Below are positions 16,922-25,100 of a stretch of DNA of 45,341 bases, one piece after another. The notes beneath the pieces were generated by a model that saw nothing but the letters and a program-made list of their open reading frames with translations, was not told the origin of the DNA and ran no database searches. The position numbers and the translations under genes were made by a program. The stretch is from Verrucomicrobiota bacterium (GTDB lineage: Bacteria; Verrucomicrobiota; Lentisphaeria; JABSQK01; JAJFLO01), in contig JAJFLO010000603.1 of assembly GCA_021772675.1 (NCBI GenBank), positions 1-45,341 on the forward strand, read 5' to 3'. The first letter of the stretch is position 1, and each line of letters starts with the position of its first letter.

Positions 16922-18127
16922 CTAACCGTATACTTTGTCCATTACATGCATGATGTACGCTAAAAATAAAAACATTGCAGAAATAATTCCACATAATGCA
17001 GCAGTTAATTTCAGTGGATTTTTATTCGCCTGCCCCTGTCCAAGAAAATAATTGACCGGTAATAGTATTAATTTAGCAACCCATGCCAGCATAATTAATG
17101 TCAAATAGATAACGGTTGGAATTATAGCAGTGTGCATAGACCAGAAGTAAATATCAAACTGGAAACGATTTCCATCTGGAGACAACCCCACCAATACGTT
17201 GACAGTCTGTGACGGGGAAATTCTATTGGGATTCCAATCTGGGAAAACAACACTTTTCGAATGTTCAGAAATTACTGCAAAATAAAGAGACAGGCAGGCA
17301 AAAATACAGGCAAGTATCACATCAGCTATGACAGCAATTGGAATTTTGAATATACGAGAGCCTTTATGAGAAATTGCCCAGTTCAATAATTTGATCGTAA
17401 CAATCAGAGTTATATAGTCGAATAAAATATTAGTAAAAAATATGTAAAATCTCGAATTGATATTTATGCCGTAATCATATCCACCAGCCCAAAAAGCCAA
17501 TCCAGTAATTGGAAATGAATATACAAAACCCCATTGAAACCAATTTCCCATCATGTCACATTCATCTTCTGAAATTATTGCAAATAAAGCTAAAAACGGC
17601 ATAATAATCGTAACGGTTATCTTCCAATGATCAGAAAGAATTGGCACGGAGAAACTGCCAAGGAGCAACAATAATAAATACATTATGAAATTTGATAAGC
17701 TTGTGATTCTTTTTTTAATTTCTATGTATGCATAATACAAAAAGACCAAGAATAGACACCAAAAGGATATATCCATTGAGATACCTAATTGTGTATGACG
17801 TGCAGTTACGAAAACCGCACGGCCAAAAAAACCCGCACAAAAAAGAAAACAAATCAGATCAAGCGGTGCATTTCCTAAAGATCTTTTAATGCGAATCATC
17901 ACGTTGTGAATGATTTCTTTCCCTGAAAATATCCAATTTATAATTATCGCAGGCAAATTGAACCAGATGCTGTTATCAATAGCGACCCACTTACTTTTGA
18001 ACCATTCGCGAATATTATCATGGTTTTCATTTTGTTTAACTTCATGATAATATAAGATCGCAATTATTATAGCCAAAGCAGCAGCTGATGCCCCGAATGT
18101 GTATTGAAGTTTTTCGAATATCGACAT
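16922..18127 (-). CDS. Multi-pass membrane protein, paralogue 2 of a tandem pair, 401 aa
   Basis: No known family could be named. There are about 9-10 hydrophobic spans. The first (ALAIIIAILYYHEV) is followed by a cytoplasm-like loop with REWFKSKWVAIDNS and SLGNAPLDLI. It aligns with the protein at 18264-19271 at the N-terminus (IFEKLQ with IIKLLQ; REWF with EDWFF) and in overall span spacing. I chose the ATG at 18127 because the equivalent position is the start of the paralogue and because GGGGAATCTTAT precedes both; a longer frame reaches 18235. Possible roles are superinfection exclusion, lysogenic conversion or host defence, all inference. Confidence 0.6.
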   Translation of the reverse strand: MSIFEKLQYTFGASAAALAIIIAILYYHEVKQNENHDNIREWFKSKWVAIDNSIWFNLPAIIINWIFSGKEIIHNVMIRIKRSLGNAPLDLICFLFCAGFFGRAVFVTARHTQLGISMDISFWCLFLVFLYYAYIEIKKRITSLSNFIMYLLLLLLGSFSVPILSDHWKITVTIIMPFLALFAIISEDECDMMGNWFQWGFVYSFPITGLAFWAGGYDYGININSRFYIFFTNILFDYITLIVTIKLLNWAISHKGSRIFKIPIAVIADVILACIFACLSLYFAVISEHSKSVVFPDWNPNRISPSQTVNVLVGLSPDGNRFQFDIYFWSMHTAIIPTVIYLTLIMLAWVAKLILLPVNYFLGQGQANKNPLKLTAALCGIISAMFLFLAYIMHVMDKVYG

Positions 18128-18263
18128 GTATGTAATAAGATTCCCCAACTTTTGTGTTAATGGTTCAGTAATATAACAGACGGGACTAAATATTACAGTG
18201 TGAGATATAAAGAGGAAGTAATAAAATAAATGCATTGGCGGCAGCTCAAGAAGTCAGCTGTCA

Positions 18264-19271
18264 TTATCCTACGATTTCAAATAGCTTTTGGAGCAGATGT
18301 TTAAGCCTGCCGAAATCAGGAAATATTGAGATAGCAATTAATGCCAGGCCGATACTGCATAGCTTGCCTCGCTGATTATGGAATACTTTAAGATAGGTAA
18401 ATTGATAGACCGGGCGTAAAAAGGTATTCCAAATAAGGATATGGATCATGAATACTGAAGAGAAAGAAAGGTATATTAAGGTGGGAATGAGGTTGGTTAG
18501 ATTGGCGAAAAATGGAATTAGAAAATACACCTTAGGATTATTCTGATTTGGTGGTACTTGGTAGAATATAAAAAAGGGTATGCCGACAAATATGAGCGCT
18601 ATGAATAAATCAATCAATAATGCTAAAAGAATTAGAATTACGGATTTGTGACGACTTAACAATTTCAGAACATAGCGCGTAACATTTATGGAAATTATAT
18701 CAGAAACCGGAATCAATAGGATAGTAAACCAGAACACAAATAAAGGAATTAGCATGGCGTAAATAGATTGATCAAAAAGTAATGAAAAGGATAATGTCGA
18801 TGAGCCTATGACTAATAATCCTATTAGACAAGTGGTTGCTAATCCTGGAATTTCTATTTCCGGTCTACGGTAAAACATTTTCACGTGCAACAACACAAAA
18901 ATAGAGAAAACAACGTTAATCAATAGTGATATTATGTCAGTTCCGTAAATGAAAGCAATTACTGCTAAACAAAAACAGACTAAAAACATCGATAGAATAA
19001 AAGACATAATAAGCATTTTCCCACTAACTGGTGCAGCCCCGTAGAGTCGGTTAAGGAATTTAAGGGAGGATTCACACCCTGAAAAGAATGAATTGACAAG
19101 CGTTTTCCGAGTGGATTTCTGTCTAATTTTACCTTTAAAAAACCAGTCTTCCAGCAGGTTCTGCAATTTATCCCGCTCATCCACATACAGAAATGCGCCG
19201 GCATATATTATTAATAGCCCACCAATAAAGGCAGTTACTTGTAACAATTTTATAATTATATCCATCCACAT
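18264..19271 (-). CDS. Multi-pass membrane protein, paralogue 1 of a tandem pair, 335 aa
   Basis: This protein has about 8-9 hydrophobic spans. A polar loop of about 45 residues follows span 1 (DERDKLQNLLEDWFFKGK, then NSFFSGCESSLKFLNRLYGA). The ATG at 19271 has an AGGGGA site six bases upstream; an in-frame ATG at 19334 lacks one. The layout, including the WFF loop motif, matches the neighbour at 16922-18127. Similarity also extends upstream of both starts (TATATTAC, then GGGGAATCTTAT), so a whole cassette seems duplicated. No enzymatic residues were recognised. Membrane topology is predicted by eye only. Confidence 0.6.
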   Translation of the reverse strand: MWMDIIIKLLQVTAFIGGLLIIYAGAFLYVDERDKLQNLLEDWFFKGKIRQKSTRKTLVNSFFSGCESSLKFLNRLYGAAPVSGKMLIMSFILSMFLVCFCLAVIAFIYGTDIISLLINVVFSIFVLLHVKMFYRRPEIEIPGLATTCLIGLLVIGSSTLSFSLLFDQSIYAMLIPLFVFWFTILLIPVSDIISINVTRYVLKLLSRHKSVILILLALLIDLFIALIFVGIPFFIFYQVPPNQNNPKVYFLIPFFANLTNLIPTLIYLSFSSVFMIHILIWNTFLRPVYQFTYLKVFHNQRGKLCSIGLALIAISIFPDFGRLKHLLQKLFEIVG

Positions 19272-19475
19272 AAGATTCCCCTGTCTTCGTCTAAACAAAT
19301 TTGTAATATATGCAACGTTTACGAATATGCACATGGAATAGGACCTGCATTATATCGATTTGGCTTTGAGAATTATTGAAATTCAGCAGAGGCAAGGGCA
19401 GAGGCCGTAAAGTCGCTTATATTGCAGAAATGGGGTGCCTCTGGGATTTCTGGGTGCTATTGCAGATCGATAGCA

Positions 19476-19497
19476 ATATAAGTTTATAAGGTATTAT
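19476..19497 (+). promoter_or_regulatory. 22-base promoter-like repeat shared with portal promoter
   Basis: These 22 bases are identical to the minus strand at 13350-13329. They contain TATAAG twice, 8 bases apart, then GGTATTAT. A TTGCAG lies 19 bases before the second TATAAG, so promoter activity on the plus strand is possible but the spacing is long. No gene follows for about 450 bases. Confidence 0.4.
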
Positions 19498-19773
19498 GAT
19501 AATCCGGTGTAGGTAAGTGTAATACAGTTGAAAATGAGCGAGAATTATATATAATGCCATTATAGTATTAGGCAACCCCCAGAGGTCCAACTACCCCCTA
19601 GCTCTTTACTGCCCAACGTCGCATAATGGATAAAGTGTATAACTGTTTAGCCTCAAAATTACAGTAACATTATTGTCAATAAAATCCTCTTTGCCTAATA
19701 GGGGTGGCTTAGGGGATAAATATGCGTTGTGATATAAGGTGCCATGACTAGTATAATAACTATACAAACACAG

Positions 19774-19791
19774 GTAGACAGACCTGTCTAC
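19774..19791. repeat. Perfect inverted repeat GTAGACAG-AC-CTGTCTAC
   Basis: Two 8-base arms are separated by 2 bases. The dyad is of operator size and lies 160 bases before the ribbon-helix-helix gene at 19954, whose product might bind it. It is also able to fold as a hairpin in RNA. There is no T-run after it, so it is not a terminator. Confidence 0.5.
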
Positions 19792-19953
19792 TTATGAAGC
19801 CACCACCTTGGTCACTATTCCATGTACTATTATCCATGATCTCTACTCACGCGCATGCTGTGCTATAACTATTTCATTGCCTGAGGATAATTATTTTCAA
19901 CTTTTCTTTAATTTACTATTTGCAATTAGATATCTTTTATATATGTTATTTAT

Positions 19954-20118
19954 ATGACTAAAGAAAATCCAGTATCTAAATCATATCCAGTTAAGTTTGA
20001 TTCAATCGAACAAAAGCAGGGATTAATGAGTGAGGCTAAAAAGGTTTCAAGACTTAGCTTTAATCAATTTGTTATAGAGGCTGTGCAGGAGAAAATACAA
20101 AAAGAACAAGATCGATAA
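19954..20118 (+). CDS. Ribbon-helix-helix DNA-binding protein, 54 aa
   Basis: The product begins MTKENPVSKSYPVKFDSIEQ and continues with helix A (KQGLMSEAKKVSR), the turn LSFNQF and helix B (VIEAVQEKIQKEQDR). A beta strand before helix A (YPVKF) plus the SFNQFVIEA turn are characteristic of the Arc/CopG fold. No good Shine-Dalgarno is visible before the ATG. It is first in the plus-strand group with the 64-aa protein and DUF932, and could autoregulate that operon through the dyad at 19774-19791. Confidence 0.7.
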   Translation: MTKENPVSKSYPVKFDSIEQKQGLMSEAKKVSRLSFNQFVIEAVQEKIQKEQDR

Positions 20119-20177
20119 TATATTTTTTTATTAACCAAGATATGTTTTAGATATTCTTTAAATATATAGGAGTAATC

Positions 20178-20372
20178 ATGAGAACACAAAAACGAAATGT
20201 AAGAGTAGTGTTTGAGGATGGAAATTACATAGATACAACAATTAACGGAACAAAAAAGGAGATTAAAGACTACTACCTGAACAATTATTTCAATTTTGGC
20301 GATACAGAAGAGACTCCACATGACATAATGCTCAAGGGAGTTAAGGTTGAATTCGCAGACATTGCGTCTTGA
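20178..20372 (+). CDS. Small protein of unknown function, 64 aa
   Basis: A strong TAGGAGT site lies 6 bases before the ATG. The product is beta then helix (MRTQKRNVRVVFEDGNYIDT, NGTKKEIKDYYLNNYFNFGD) and resembles small phage or plasmid proteins encoded near DUF932 genes. No catalytic motif is visible. It lies in the same direction as its neighbours with gaps of 59 and 93 bases, so it is likely co-transcribed. Confidence 0.6.
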   Translation: MRTQKRNVRVVFEDGNYIDTTINGTKKEIKDYYLNNYFNFGDTEETPHDIMLKGVKVEFADIAS

Positions 20373-20392
20373 AATTGATTACACAAAATAAA

Positions 20393-20422
20393 CCCCTGAA
20401 CAGACGGCAATCTGAACAGGGG
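20393..20422 (+). promoter_or_regulatory. Hairpin CCCCTG...CAGGGG before DUF932 gene
   Basis: Six base pairs (CCCCTG with CAGGGG), a symmetric AA/AA internal loop, then CAGA with TCTG around a 6-base loop. No T-run follows, so a terminator is unlikely. It sits 44 bases ahead of the DUF932 start and may be an mRNA stability or translation control element. Confidence 0.4.
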
Positions 20423-20465
20423 CAAATAAATAACCACAACCCGAAAAGGAGTAATTATTATTATC

Positions 20466-21266
20466 ATGGCTAACATAATAAACACAGAACGTTTTGCAAC
20501 TATCAATCAAACAAATAGATGTGAATCTAAAACAAGTAACAAGTATAGTTTTATCCCGACAACAACATGTTTGGATGTTTTGAAAAGTGAGGGTTGGAAT
20601 CCAAGGGAAATCAAAGAAGCAGGAACCAGGAAAGAGGAACTAAAGGGATTTCAACGTCATATAGTAAGATTGCAGCATATAGACACAATTGATTCCTTTA
20701 GAACAGTGGGCGATGAGGTTCCGGAAATCGTATTGATTAATAGTCACTGCGGAGCCTCAAGTTTTCAATTAATGGCTGGAATATTTCGCTTAGTATGCAC
20801 AAATGGACTTGTTAGCGGTGACATAGCCCTGCAACATAGAATCACCCATAAGGGCTATACTAATCAGGCTGTATTTGATGCCTTGGAAAATATAACAAAA
20901 TCGATACCTGAAACAATGGATAATATCAAAAAGTTCAAATCCATACAGCTATCAGAGGGCGAACAGGAAATATTTGCAGACGCAGCTATTCCATTACGTT
21001 TTGATGGTGAAAAATATACAGTTGAACCAAGTTCATTATTAAGGCGCAGAAGATACCACGACGATTCAAATGATTTGTGGTCTACATTCAATCGAGTACA
21101 GGAAAATATTATTAAGGGTGGAGTTAGGCAAAGAAAAGTGAATCCAAAACCTTATACGAATCCCTATATCAGAAGTCGAAAAGTTAAGGACATTAAAGAA
21201 GACATTAGACTAAATAAGTCGCTATGGACTCTAACTGAAAAAATGGCGGATATTAAATTTAACTAA
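20466..21266 (+). CDS. DUF932 family protein, 266 aa
   Basis: The central part has the DUF932 hallmark: PEIVLINSHCGASSFQLMAG, followed by FRLVCTNGLVSG. This family is widespread in phages and plasmids and is often near replication genes; its biochemical role is not established. The N-terminus YSFIPTTTCLDVLKSEGWNP and HIVRLQH also fit. An AAAGGAG site 12 bases upstream supports the ATG at 20466. The C-terminus is basic (KVNPKPYTNPYIRSRKVKDI). It converges on the RusA-like gene transcribed from the other strand. Confidence 0.8.
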   Translation: MANIINTERFATINQTNRCESKTSNKYSFIPTTTCLDVLKSEGWNPREIKEAGTRKEELKGFQRHIVRLQHIDTIDSFRTVGDEVPEIVLINSHCGASSFQLMAGIFRLVCTNGLVSGDIALQHRITHKGYTNQAVFDALENITKSIPETMDNIKKFKSIQLSEGEQEIFADAAIPLRFDGEKYTVEPSSLLRRRRYHDDSNDLWSTFNRVQENIIKGGVRQRKVNPKPYTNPYIRSRKVKDIKEDIRLNKSLWTLTEKMADIKFN

Positions 21267-21352
21267 TTTTCACCATTCATAGGGTGCATTTCTCGTGCAT
21301 CCTCTTGAGCGATGAAATATAAAATGAAGAAGTGAAGGCGGCAGATTGCGGA

Positions 21353-21709
21353 TCATTTTAATTCGTAAATTTCGATAATCGTTTCTGGTTCGCCTTTTTT
21401 TTGTGCATACTCAACTTCAACCCCATCTTTTTTGCTATCACCTTGTTTCCCAATTGCGGCACAGATTGCATCGACAAGGCTTTTACAACCGCTTCTGAGA
21501 TTGTCATGGGTGTCGTATTCACCTTTACCGATCCGAGTAATCCAGATAAGCACCTTGCCAGGTATATTGACCATGCAATCCGTATGCGGTTTTTTATGCT
21601 CCAATGCACCTTGTCCAATTCGTTTTGGCTTGGTGGCTGGATCCCTGGCAAGCGCATCATCAACAGCAGCTTTAAATTTTCCTTTGAGTTCTGAATATCT
21701 GATTCCCAT
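21353..21709 (-). CDS. RusA-like Holliday-junction resolvase family protein, 118 aa
   Basis: The C-terminal half has the RusA-type arrangement: DTHDNLRSGCKSLVDAICAA, then a Gly-Lys-x-Gly-Asp loop, then VEVEYAQKKGE and IIEIYELK. The paired acidic residues around DxxDN and a later Asp match the metal site of RusA-like endonucleases that resolve branched DNA. The length is normal. Another frame (21358-21714) is open across the same DNA but codes for an implausible protein. It is the last gene of the early block. No strong ribosome site is visible, so the exact start is uncertain. Confidence 0.65.
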   Translation of the reverse strand: MGIRYSELKGKFKAAVDDALARDPATKPKRIGQGALEHKKPHTDCMVNIPGKVLIWITRIGKGEYDTHDNLRSGCKSLVDAICAAIGKQGDSKKDGVEVEYAQKKGEPETIIEIYELK

Positions 21710-21722
21710 TTCATAACATATT

Positions 21723-21965
21723 CTAATTACTTGAATTGATGGCTACATCTCGCTTAATAGCATTTATGACTTGGTTGCCAAATTCATATTTTTCCAGTCT
21801 TATCAAGTCTAGTGATTCCGGAAATCGAGATCCATTCAAACTGTATGCTATATTGAATCTTTTCCCGTCTAAGGTCTTCACATTATAATTGATCCAATTA
21901 TCATCTATTAGAGACTTATCGCTATTTGCAACTTTTCGAAATAACGTCCATTCACTTTTTGCCAT
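21723..21965 (-). CDS. Small protein of unknown function, 80 aa
   Basis: GGAAAG lies upstream of the ATG at 21965. The product (MAKSEWTLFRKVANSDKSLI, then DGKRFNIAYSLNGSRFPESL) is soluble and mixed alpha/beta. It stands between the iteron array and the RusA-like gene, 13 bases before the latter, and is likely part of the same replication/recombination transcript. Family not recognised. Confidence 0.55.
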   Translation of the reverse strand: MAKSEWTLFRKVANSDKSLIDDNWINYNVKTLDGKRFNIAYSLNGSRFPESLDLIRLEKYEFGNQVINAIKRDVAINSSN

Positions 21966-22107
21966 CTCTTAACTTTCCTTTTTCCTTCTCGCGTTTCATA
22001 GAATTCTATTTAGACAGACACACAAGCTATCTAAATAGCGCATCAGTGTTTTGCGCATTTATAAGCGAGACACCGTGTGTATGTATATATATTATTATAT
22101 ATCCCCA

Positions 22108-22262
22108 TGTCTGTCTCGATTTTGGGACACCAGCGTTCATGTCTCATGTCTCGATGTCTCGATTTTAGGACATGGTTTTCGAGACATCGACGTCCATGTC
22201 CGTGTCTCGATTTTAGGACATGGTTTTTGAGACATCGACGTCCATGTCCGTGTCTCGATTTA
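22108..22262. repeat. 48-bp tandem repeats (iterons), candidate origin of replication
   Basis: Two complete 48-base units (22155-22202 and 22203-22250) differ at one base. A partial unit follows (from 22251) and a degenerate one precedes (22112-22154). Each unit contains TGTCTCGATTT, GGACATGG and the dyad GACATCGACGTCCATGTC. The array overlaps the last 16 codons and the stop of the primase-helicase gene. Since 48 is a multiple of three, expansion would keep frame. Iterons at the end of an initiator gene suggest the replication origin. Confidence 0.6.
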
Positions 22263-24522
22263 TAATACCGTTATTTGCATTGAAATTAGGATGATCATTT
22301 ATCCTTCTTTGGATCTGTCTAATTGATAAATCCATGTATTCTGCCATCACTTTTTTGTGAACTTCATTTCCAGAAAAACTTTTGCAAACTTCATATGCTG
22401 CCTGGAATTCGTCATTTAATTTTTGTAAATTTTCCTGCTTTTCTCTTTCCCTTTCGGCCTTTGTTTTTGGTGCTTTCTTTTTCCATGACGATTCCTCACC
22501 AGCAGCTTTTGCATCAACTAATAATTCGTGGCCATCTGCAACATGGACAGGATAACGATAAAAGAATGAGCGTGGAGGAAATGCGGGGAATTCACGCACT
22601 GTACCTTCAATTCTCCATGCAGTAGCAAGTTCAGCGGCTTCATGTGAATTTGGTCTAACATTGCGTACAACTTCACCGAGACCATCAGATATAGCCCGTT
22701 CAGCCAATTTATCCGCAACAATAGCATCATCCTGTGATATGGACTCGAGTAATTCCGGGTTGGCTTTATCTATGGCCACAGACAAAGCATCACATTCCCA
22801 ACGATTTATTATTTGTTTACGGAGATCCTCATTGATTTCTAATTCAATAACATCAAGTATTGCATCAGGATCACGTGAAAATACACCTGAACCACTTGAC
22901 CGATCACGACTATTTTTCTGGCCTTGTTCACCCTTTGAATGATGATGGCAACAAACAACAGCAGTACCTAATTCATTACATATTTTATCGAATTGATTGC
23001 AGAATTTTGCCATTTCAGACGCGCTGTTTTCGTCGCCTGTTATAACCTTATATATAGGATCAATAACAATGAGCTTATAATCCTTTTTAAGTGCGCGTCT
23101 GATTAGTTTTGGCGTGAGTTTATCTAAAGTTGTGGCGTGACCCCGAAGATTCCAAACATCCATTGTGCCTGGATTTATTTTACTCTTTTTCTCTTGGCAT
23201 ATCTTCCAGATTCGATGATTACATGATTTAGCGTCCAGCTCAAGATTAACATACAAAACCCGTCCTTTTTTGACATCCCAACCGAACCATTTACCGCCAT
23301 CAGCCATCGCAATACACAACTGAATTAATGCAAAACTCTTTCCAGCTTTAGCAGGTCCAGCCAGCAGCATTTTGTGACCTTCACGCAAAACCCCTTCAAT
23401 TAATTCTGGTGCAAGGTCTGGTTCATTATCACTTAACCTCTGTTCAGTAATGTCCGGCAAATCATCGTTTAAATCTTCAATGTGTTCCTTCCACTCATTC
23501 CATGATGATTTCCCCAAATTTGTCGCAGCAAGAAATTGCTTTTTCCCTTTCCTGGTTACACCTGGCATTCGCGATAATCGGGACGGATTTCGATTTTGCC
23601 GATCAAGCTGGAGGCCGTTTCGTTGGCAAACTTCGTAAAGGAAATCAACCCTTTCCCGATATTGCTTATAATCATCTGCATCAACTTTGACAATTGCATG
23701 TAATGACTTGCCGCCACTATGCACAAGGGCAGCAACGGGCAATTCTAATTCTTTAATTATCGCGTACTGTTCAGGAATCCCTAGTTCATCAGATTCAATC
23801 AAGGCGAAACGATGCGCTGTTATGTTTTCGTCACGAATAAAGACACCGTCAAGCGGGTTGAAACGAATCCAAGCCCCTACATCAAGATTACAATCACCAA
23901 CTACAGAACCGATATCACCCTCACATTTTTGCAATAAATCAATCAATTCACCCGCTGTCCTGCCGTGGGATCCTTTTTTGGGTAGATGACGTTCCTGATT
24001 TTTATTATACCAAGATTCTGTTACATATGATACATGCTCGTCACTCTCAAATAATGTCGATAAGTAAGTAATCAAATCTTGTACCGGATTCCAATCATTC
24101 CCCGGTTCAGTTACTTCCTCATCCTGTAACCATCGTTTATCTATAACCTGATAACTATTGTCCATCTTCTGGCCACCGCCGATTTCAGCGTCCCAATCCA
24201 GTTCATGGCCTTGATGACTCTTAATGAATTCTTTAGAATCAAACTGAATGGGCTCTTGCTTACCATGAGCAACGGACGAATCCCATAATTTGCCGCATTG
24301 TTTCGGCGTGTTAGACAGCGAACAAGCAATATTTTTTAACATTTCAACGTCACTAATATTCAAGCTCCCCGAGGCAAAATATCCACCTGCAAGCCGTCCA
24401 CAATCCCGTTTACAGGCGTGTCTTTGCCCCGCAATCATACCCAATTGAAGTTTATTCTTCACTAAATCGTATGCAGTAAATTCCCGCTCAGTTTTACTAA
24501 ATTTTTTCCATATTGGACTCAT
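22213..24522 (-). CDS. Primase-helicase replication protein (AEP-like primase plus RecA-like AAA helicase), 769 aa
   Basis: Residues about 195-335 look like the core of an archaeo-eukaryotic-type primase: IESDELGIPEQYAIIKELEL, then PVAALVHSGGKSLHAIV and DRQNRNPSRLSRMPG. A RecA-like helicase of the RepA/AAA_25 type follows, with Walker A GPAKAGKS (389-396), Walker B LIVIDPIY (about 484-491) and the HHH sensor near 526. The C-terminus is coiled-coil/basic, then a small helix-turn-helix-like segment (DLSIRQIQRRINDHP). The last 16 residues are encoded by an iteron unit. It probably initiates replication at the adjacent repeats. The ATG at 24522 lacks a clear ribosome site. Confidence 0.8.
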   Translation of the reverse strand: MSPIWKKFSKTEREFTAYDLVKNKLQLGMIAGQRHACKRDCGRLAGGYFASGSLNISDVEMLKNIACSLSNTPKQCGKLWDSSVAHGKQEPIQFDSKEFIKSHQGHELDWDAEIGGGQKMDNSYQVIDKRWLQDEEVTEPGNDWNPVQDLITYLSTLFESDEHVSYVTESWYNKNQERHLPKKGSHGRTAGELIDLLQKCEGDIGSVVGDCNLDVGAWIRFNPLDGVFIRDENITAHRFALIESDELGIPEQYAIIKELELPVAALVHSGGKSLHAIVKVDADDYKQYRERVDFLYEVCQRNGLQLDRQNRNPSRLSRMPGVTRKGKKQFLAATNLGKSSWNEWKEHIEDLNDDLPDITEQRLSDNEPDLAPELIEGVLREGHKMLLAGPAKAGKSFALIQLCIAMADGGKWFGWDVKKGRVLYVNLELDAKSCNHRIWKICQEKKSKINPGTMDVWNLRGHATTLDKLTPKLIRRALKKDYKLIVIDPIYKVITGDENSASEMAKFCNQFDKICNELGTAVVCCHHHSKGEQGQKNSRDRSSGSGVFSRDPDAILDVIELEINEDLRKQIINRWECDALSVAIDKANPELLESISQDDAIVADKLAERAISDGLGEVVRNVRPNSHEAAELATAWRIEGTVREFPAFPPRSFFYRYPVHVADGHELLVDAKAAGEESSWKKKAPKTKAEREREKQENLQKLNDEFQAAYEVCKSFSGNEVHKKVMAEYMDLSIRQIQRRINDHPNFNANNGIINRDTDMDVDVSKTMS

Positions 24523-24540
24523 TTTTTGTTTGCTTTATTT

Positions 24541-24951
24541 TTAGCTTCGGTAACTACATAAATACCATTTTGGTTGATTCTTATTTCCTATTCGTTCACA
24601 CAGAGAAATTAAAAAAGACTTGTCTATTTCATCATACACCATATCGATTGGATTAAATTCTGTTGGATCTCCTATTAAAGATGATTTTGTTGTTGAAGAA
24701 ATCGCAAGTATAATCATAGGTTCTTTTTTGCTGGAATAATTAACTTCCTCGATACAATTAATTTGTTGTAATTCGAATTTTGTATACTCGGCTTTTATTT
24801 TTTCAAGGTCAAAATTACCACCTTCGCTAATACCGTTTTGTTCTAAGTACCATAACTTCAAGCTGTGAAGGTGTTTTTCAGTATTCCAAGGGAATTCAAA
24901 ATCCTCTTCGAATAGAACTCCATAACAAATTATCGATACGCATCGGCTCAT
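24541..24951 (-). CDS. Unknown phage protein (FEEDFEFPW motif), 136 aa
   Basis: The start at 24951 follows a GGAAGG site. An in-frame ATG at 25005 overlaps the 32-aa gene's stop as ATGA and would add 18 residues. The N-terminus SIICYGVLFEEDFEFPWN is a recurring pattern in phage proteins of unknown function. A conserved-looking central strand region (PMIILAISSTTKSS) follows. No catalytic motif seen. It lies between the primase-helicase and the methyltransferases. Confidence 0.55.
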   Translation of the reverse strand: MSRCVSIICYGVLFEEDFEFPWNTEKHLHSLKLWYLEQNGISEGGNFDLEKIKAEYTKFELQQINCIEEVNYSSKKEPMIILAISSTTKSSLIGDPTEFNPIDMVYDEIDKSFLISLCERIGNKNQPKWYLCSYRS

Positions 24952-25001
24952 TTTAAAGACCTTCCTTTCCTGTTTCAGGATCTGTTGCTTCATAGGTATA
25001 G

Positions 25002-25100
25002 TCATATTCCCTCGTGATACCGTCTGTACTTAAAGTCACACCGCCCTTTCAATTCCATAAACAACCGTTCCCTTTTATTCAGTTTCGTATCCTCAGTCAT
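25002..25100 (-). CDS. Very small protein nested between two genes, 32 aa
   Basis: The reading frame MTEDTKLNKRERLFMELKGR... ends in YRRYHEGI and has ATGA overlaps at both ends: its ATG shares bases with the stop of the methyltransferase at 25097, and its TGA with an ATG of the next gene. Such nesting suggests translational coupling. It is basic and helical. It is too short to assign, and could be an incidental frame. Confidence 0.4.
   Translation of the reverse strand: MTEDTKLNKRERLFMELKGRCDFKYRRYHEGI

Larger units (their letters stand above)
19343..19953. other. Gene-free region of about 0.6 kb with repeats and possible plus-strand transcript
   Basis: No credible coding frame was found. 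The stretch holds the 22-base copy of the portal promoter core (19476-19497), a perfect inverted repeat at 19774-19791, and an 8-bp complementary pair GGTGGCTT/AAGCCACC (19703-19710 and 19797-19804) enclosing it. It separates the minus-strand membrane genes from the plus-strand 19954-21266 operon. A small RNA, regulatory region or origin would all be possible; the sequence alone does not decide. Confidence 0.5.

Noticed and set aside
19438-19585. CCTCTGGG/CCCAGAGG complementary pair about 135 bases apart
   Set aside because: Only 8 bases pair and flanking bases do not extend the match, so chance is likely.
21358-21714. A 118-codon open frame on the minus strand overlapping the RusA-like gene
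   Set aside because: It is the same strand but shifted; its protein has no family pattern, while the other frame has the RusA-like DxxDN and YAQKKGE segments.
22108-22262. CRISPR-like array
   Set aside because: The units are contiguous 48-bp tandem copies without variable spacers, and they overlap a coding sequence beside a replication gene. Iterons fit better.
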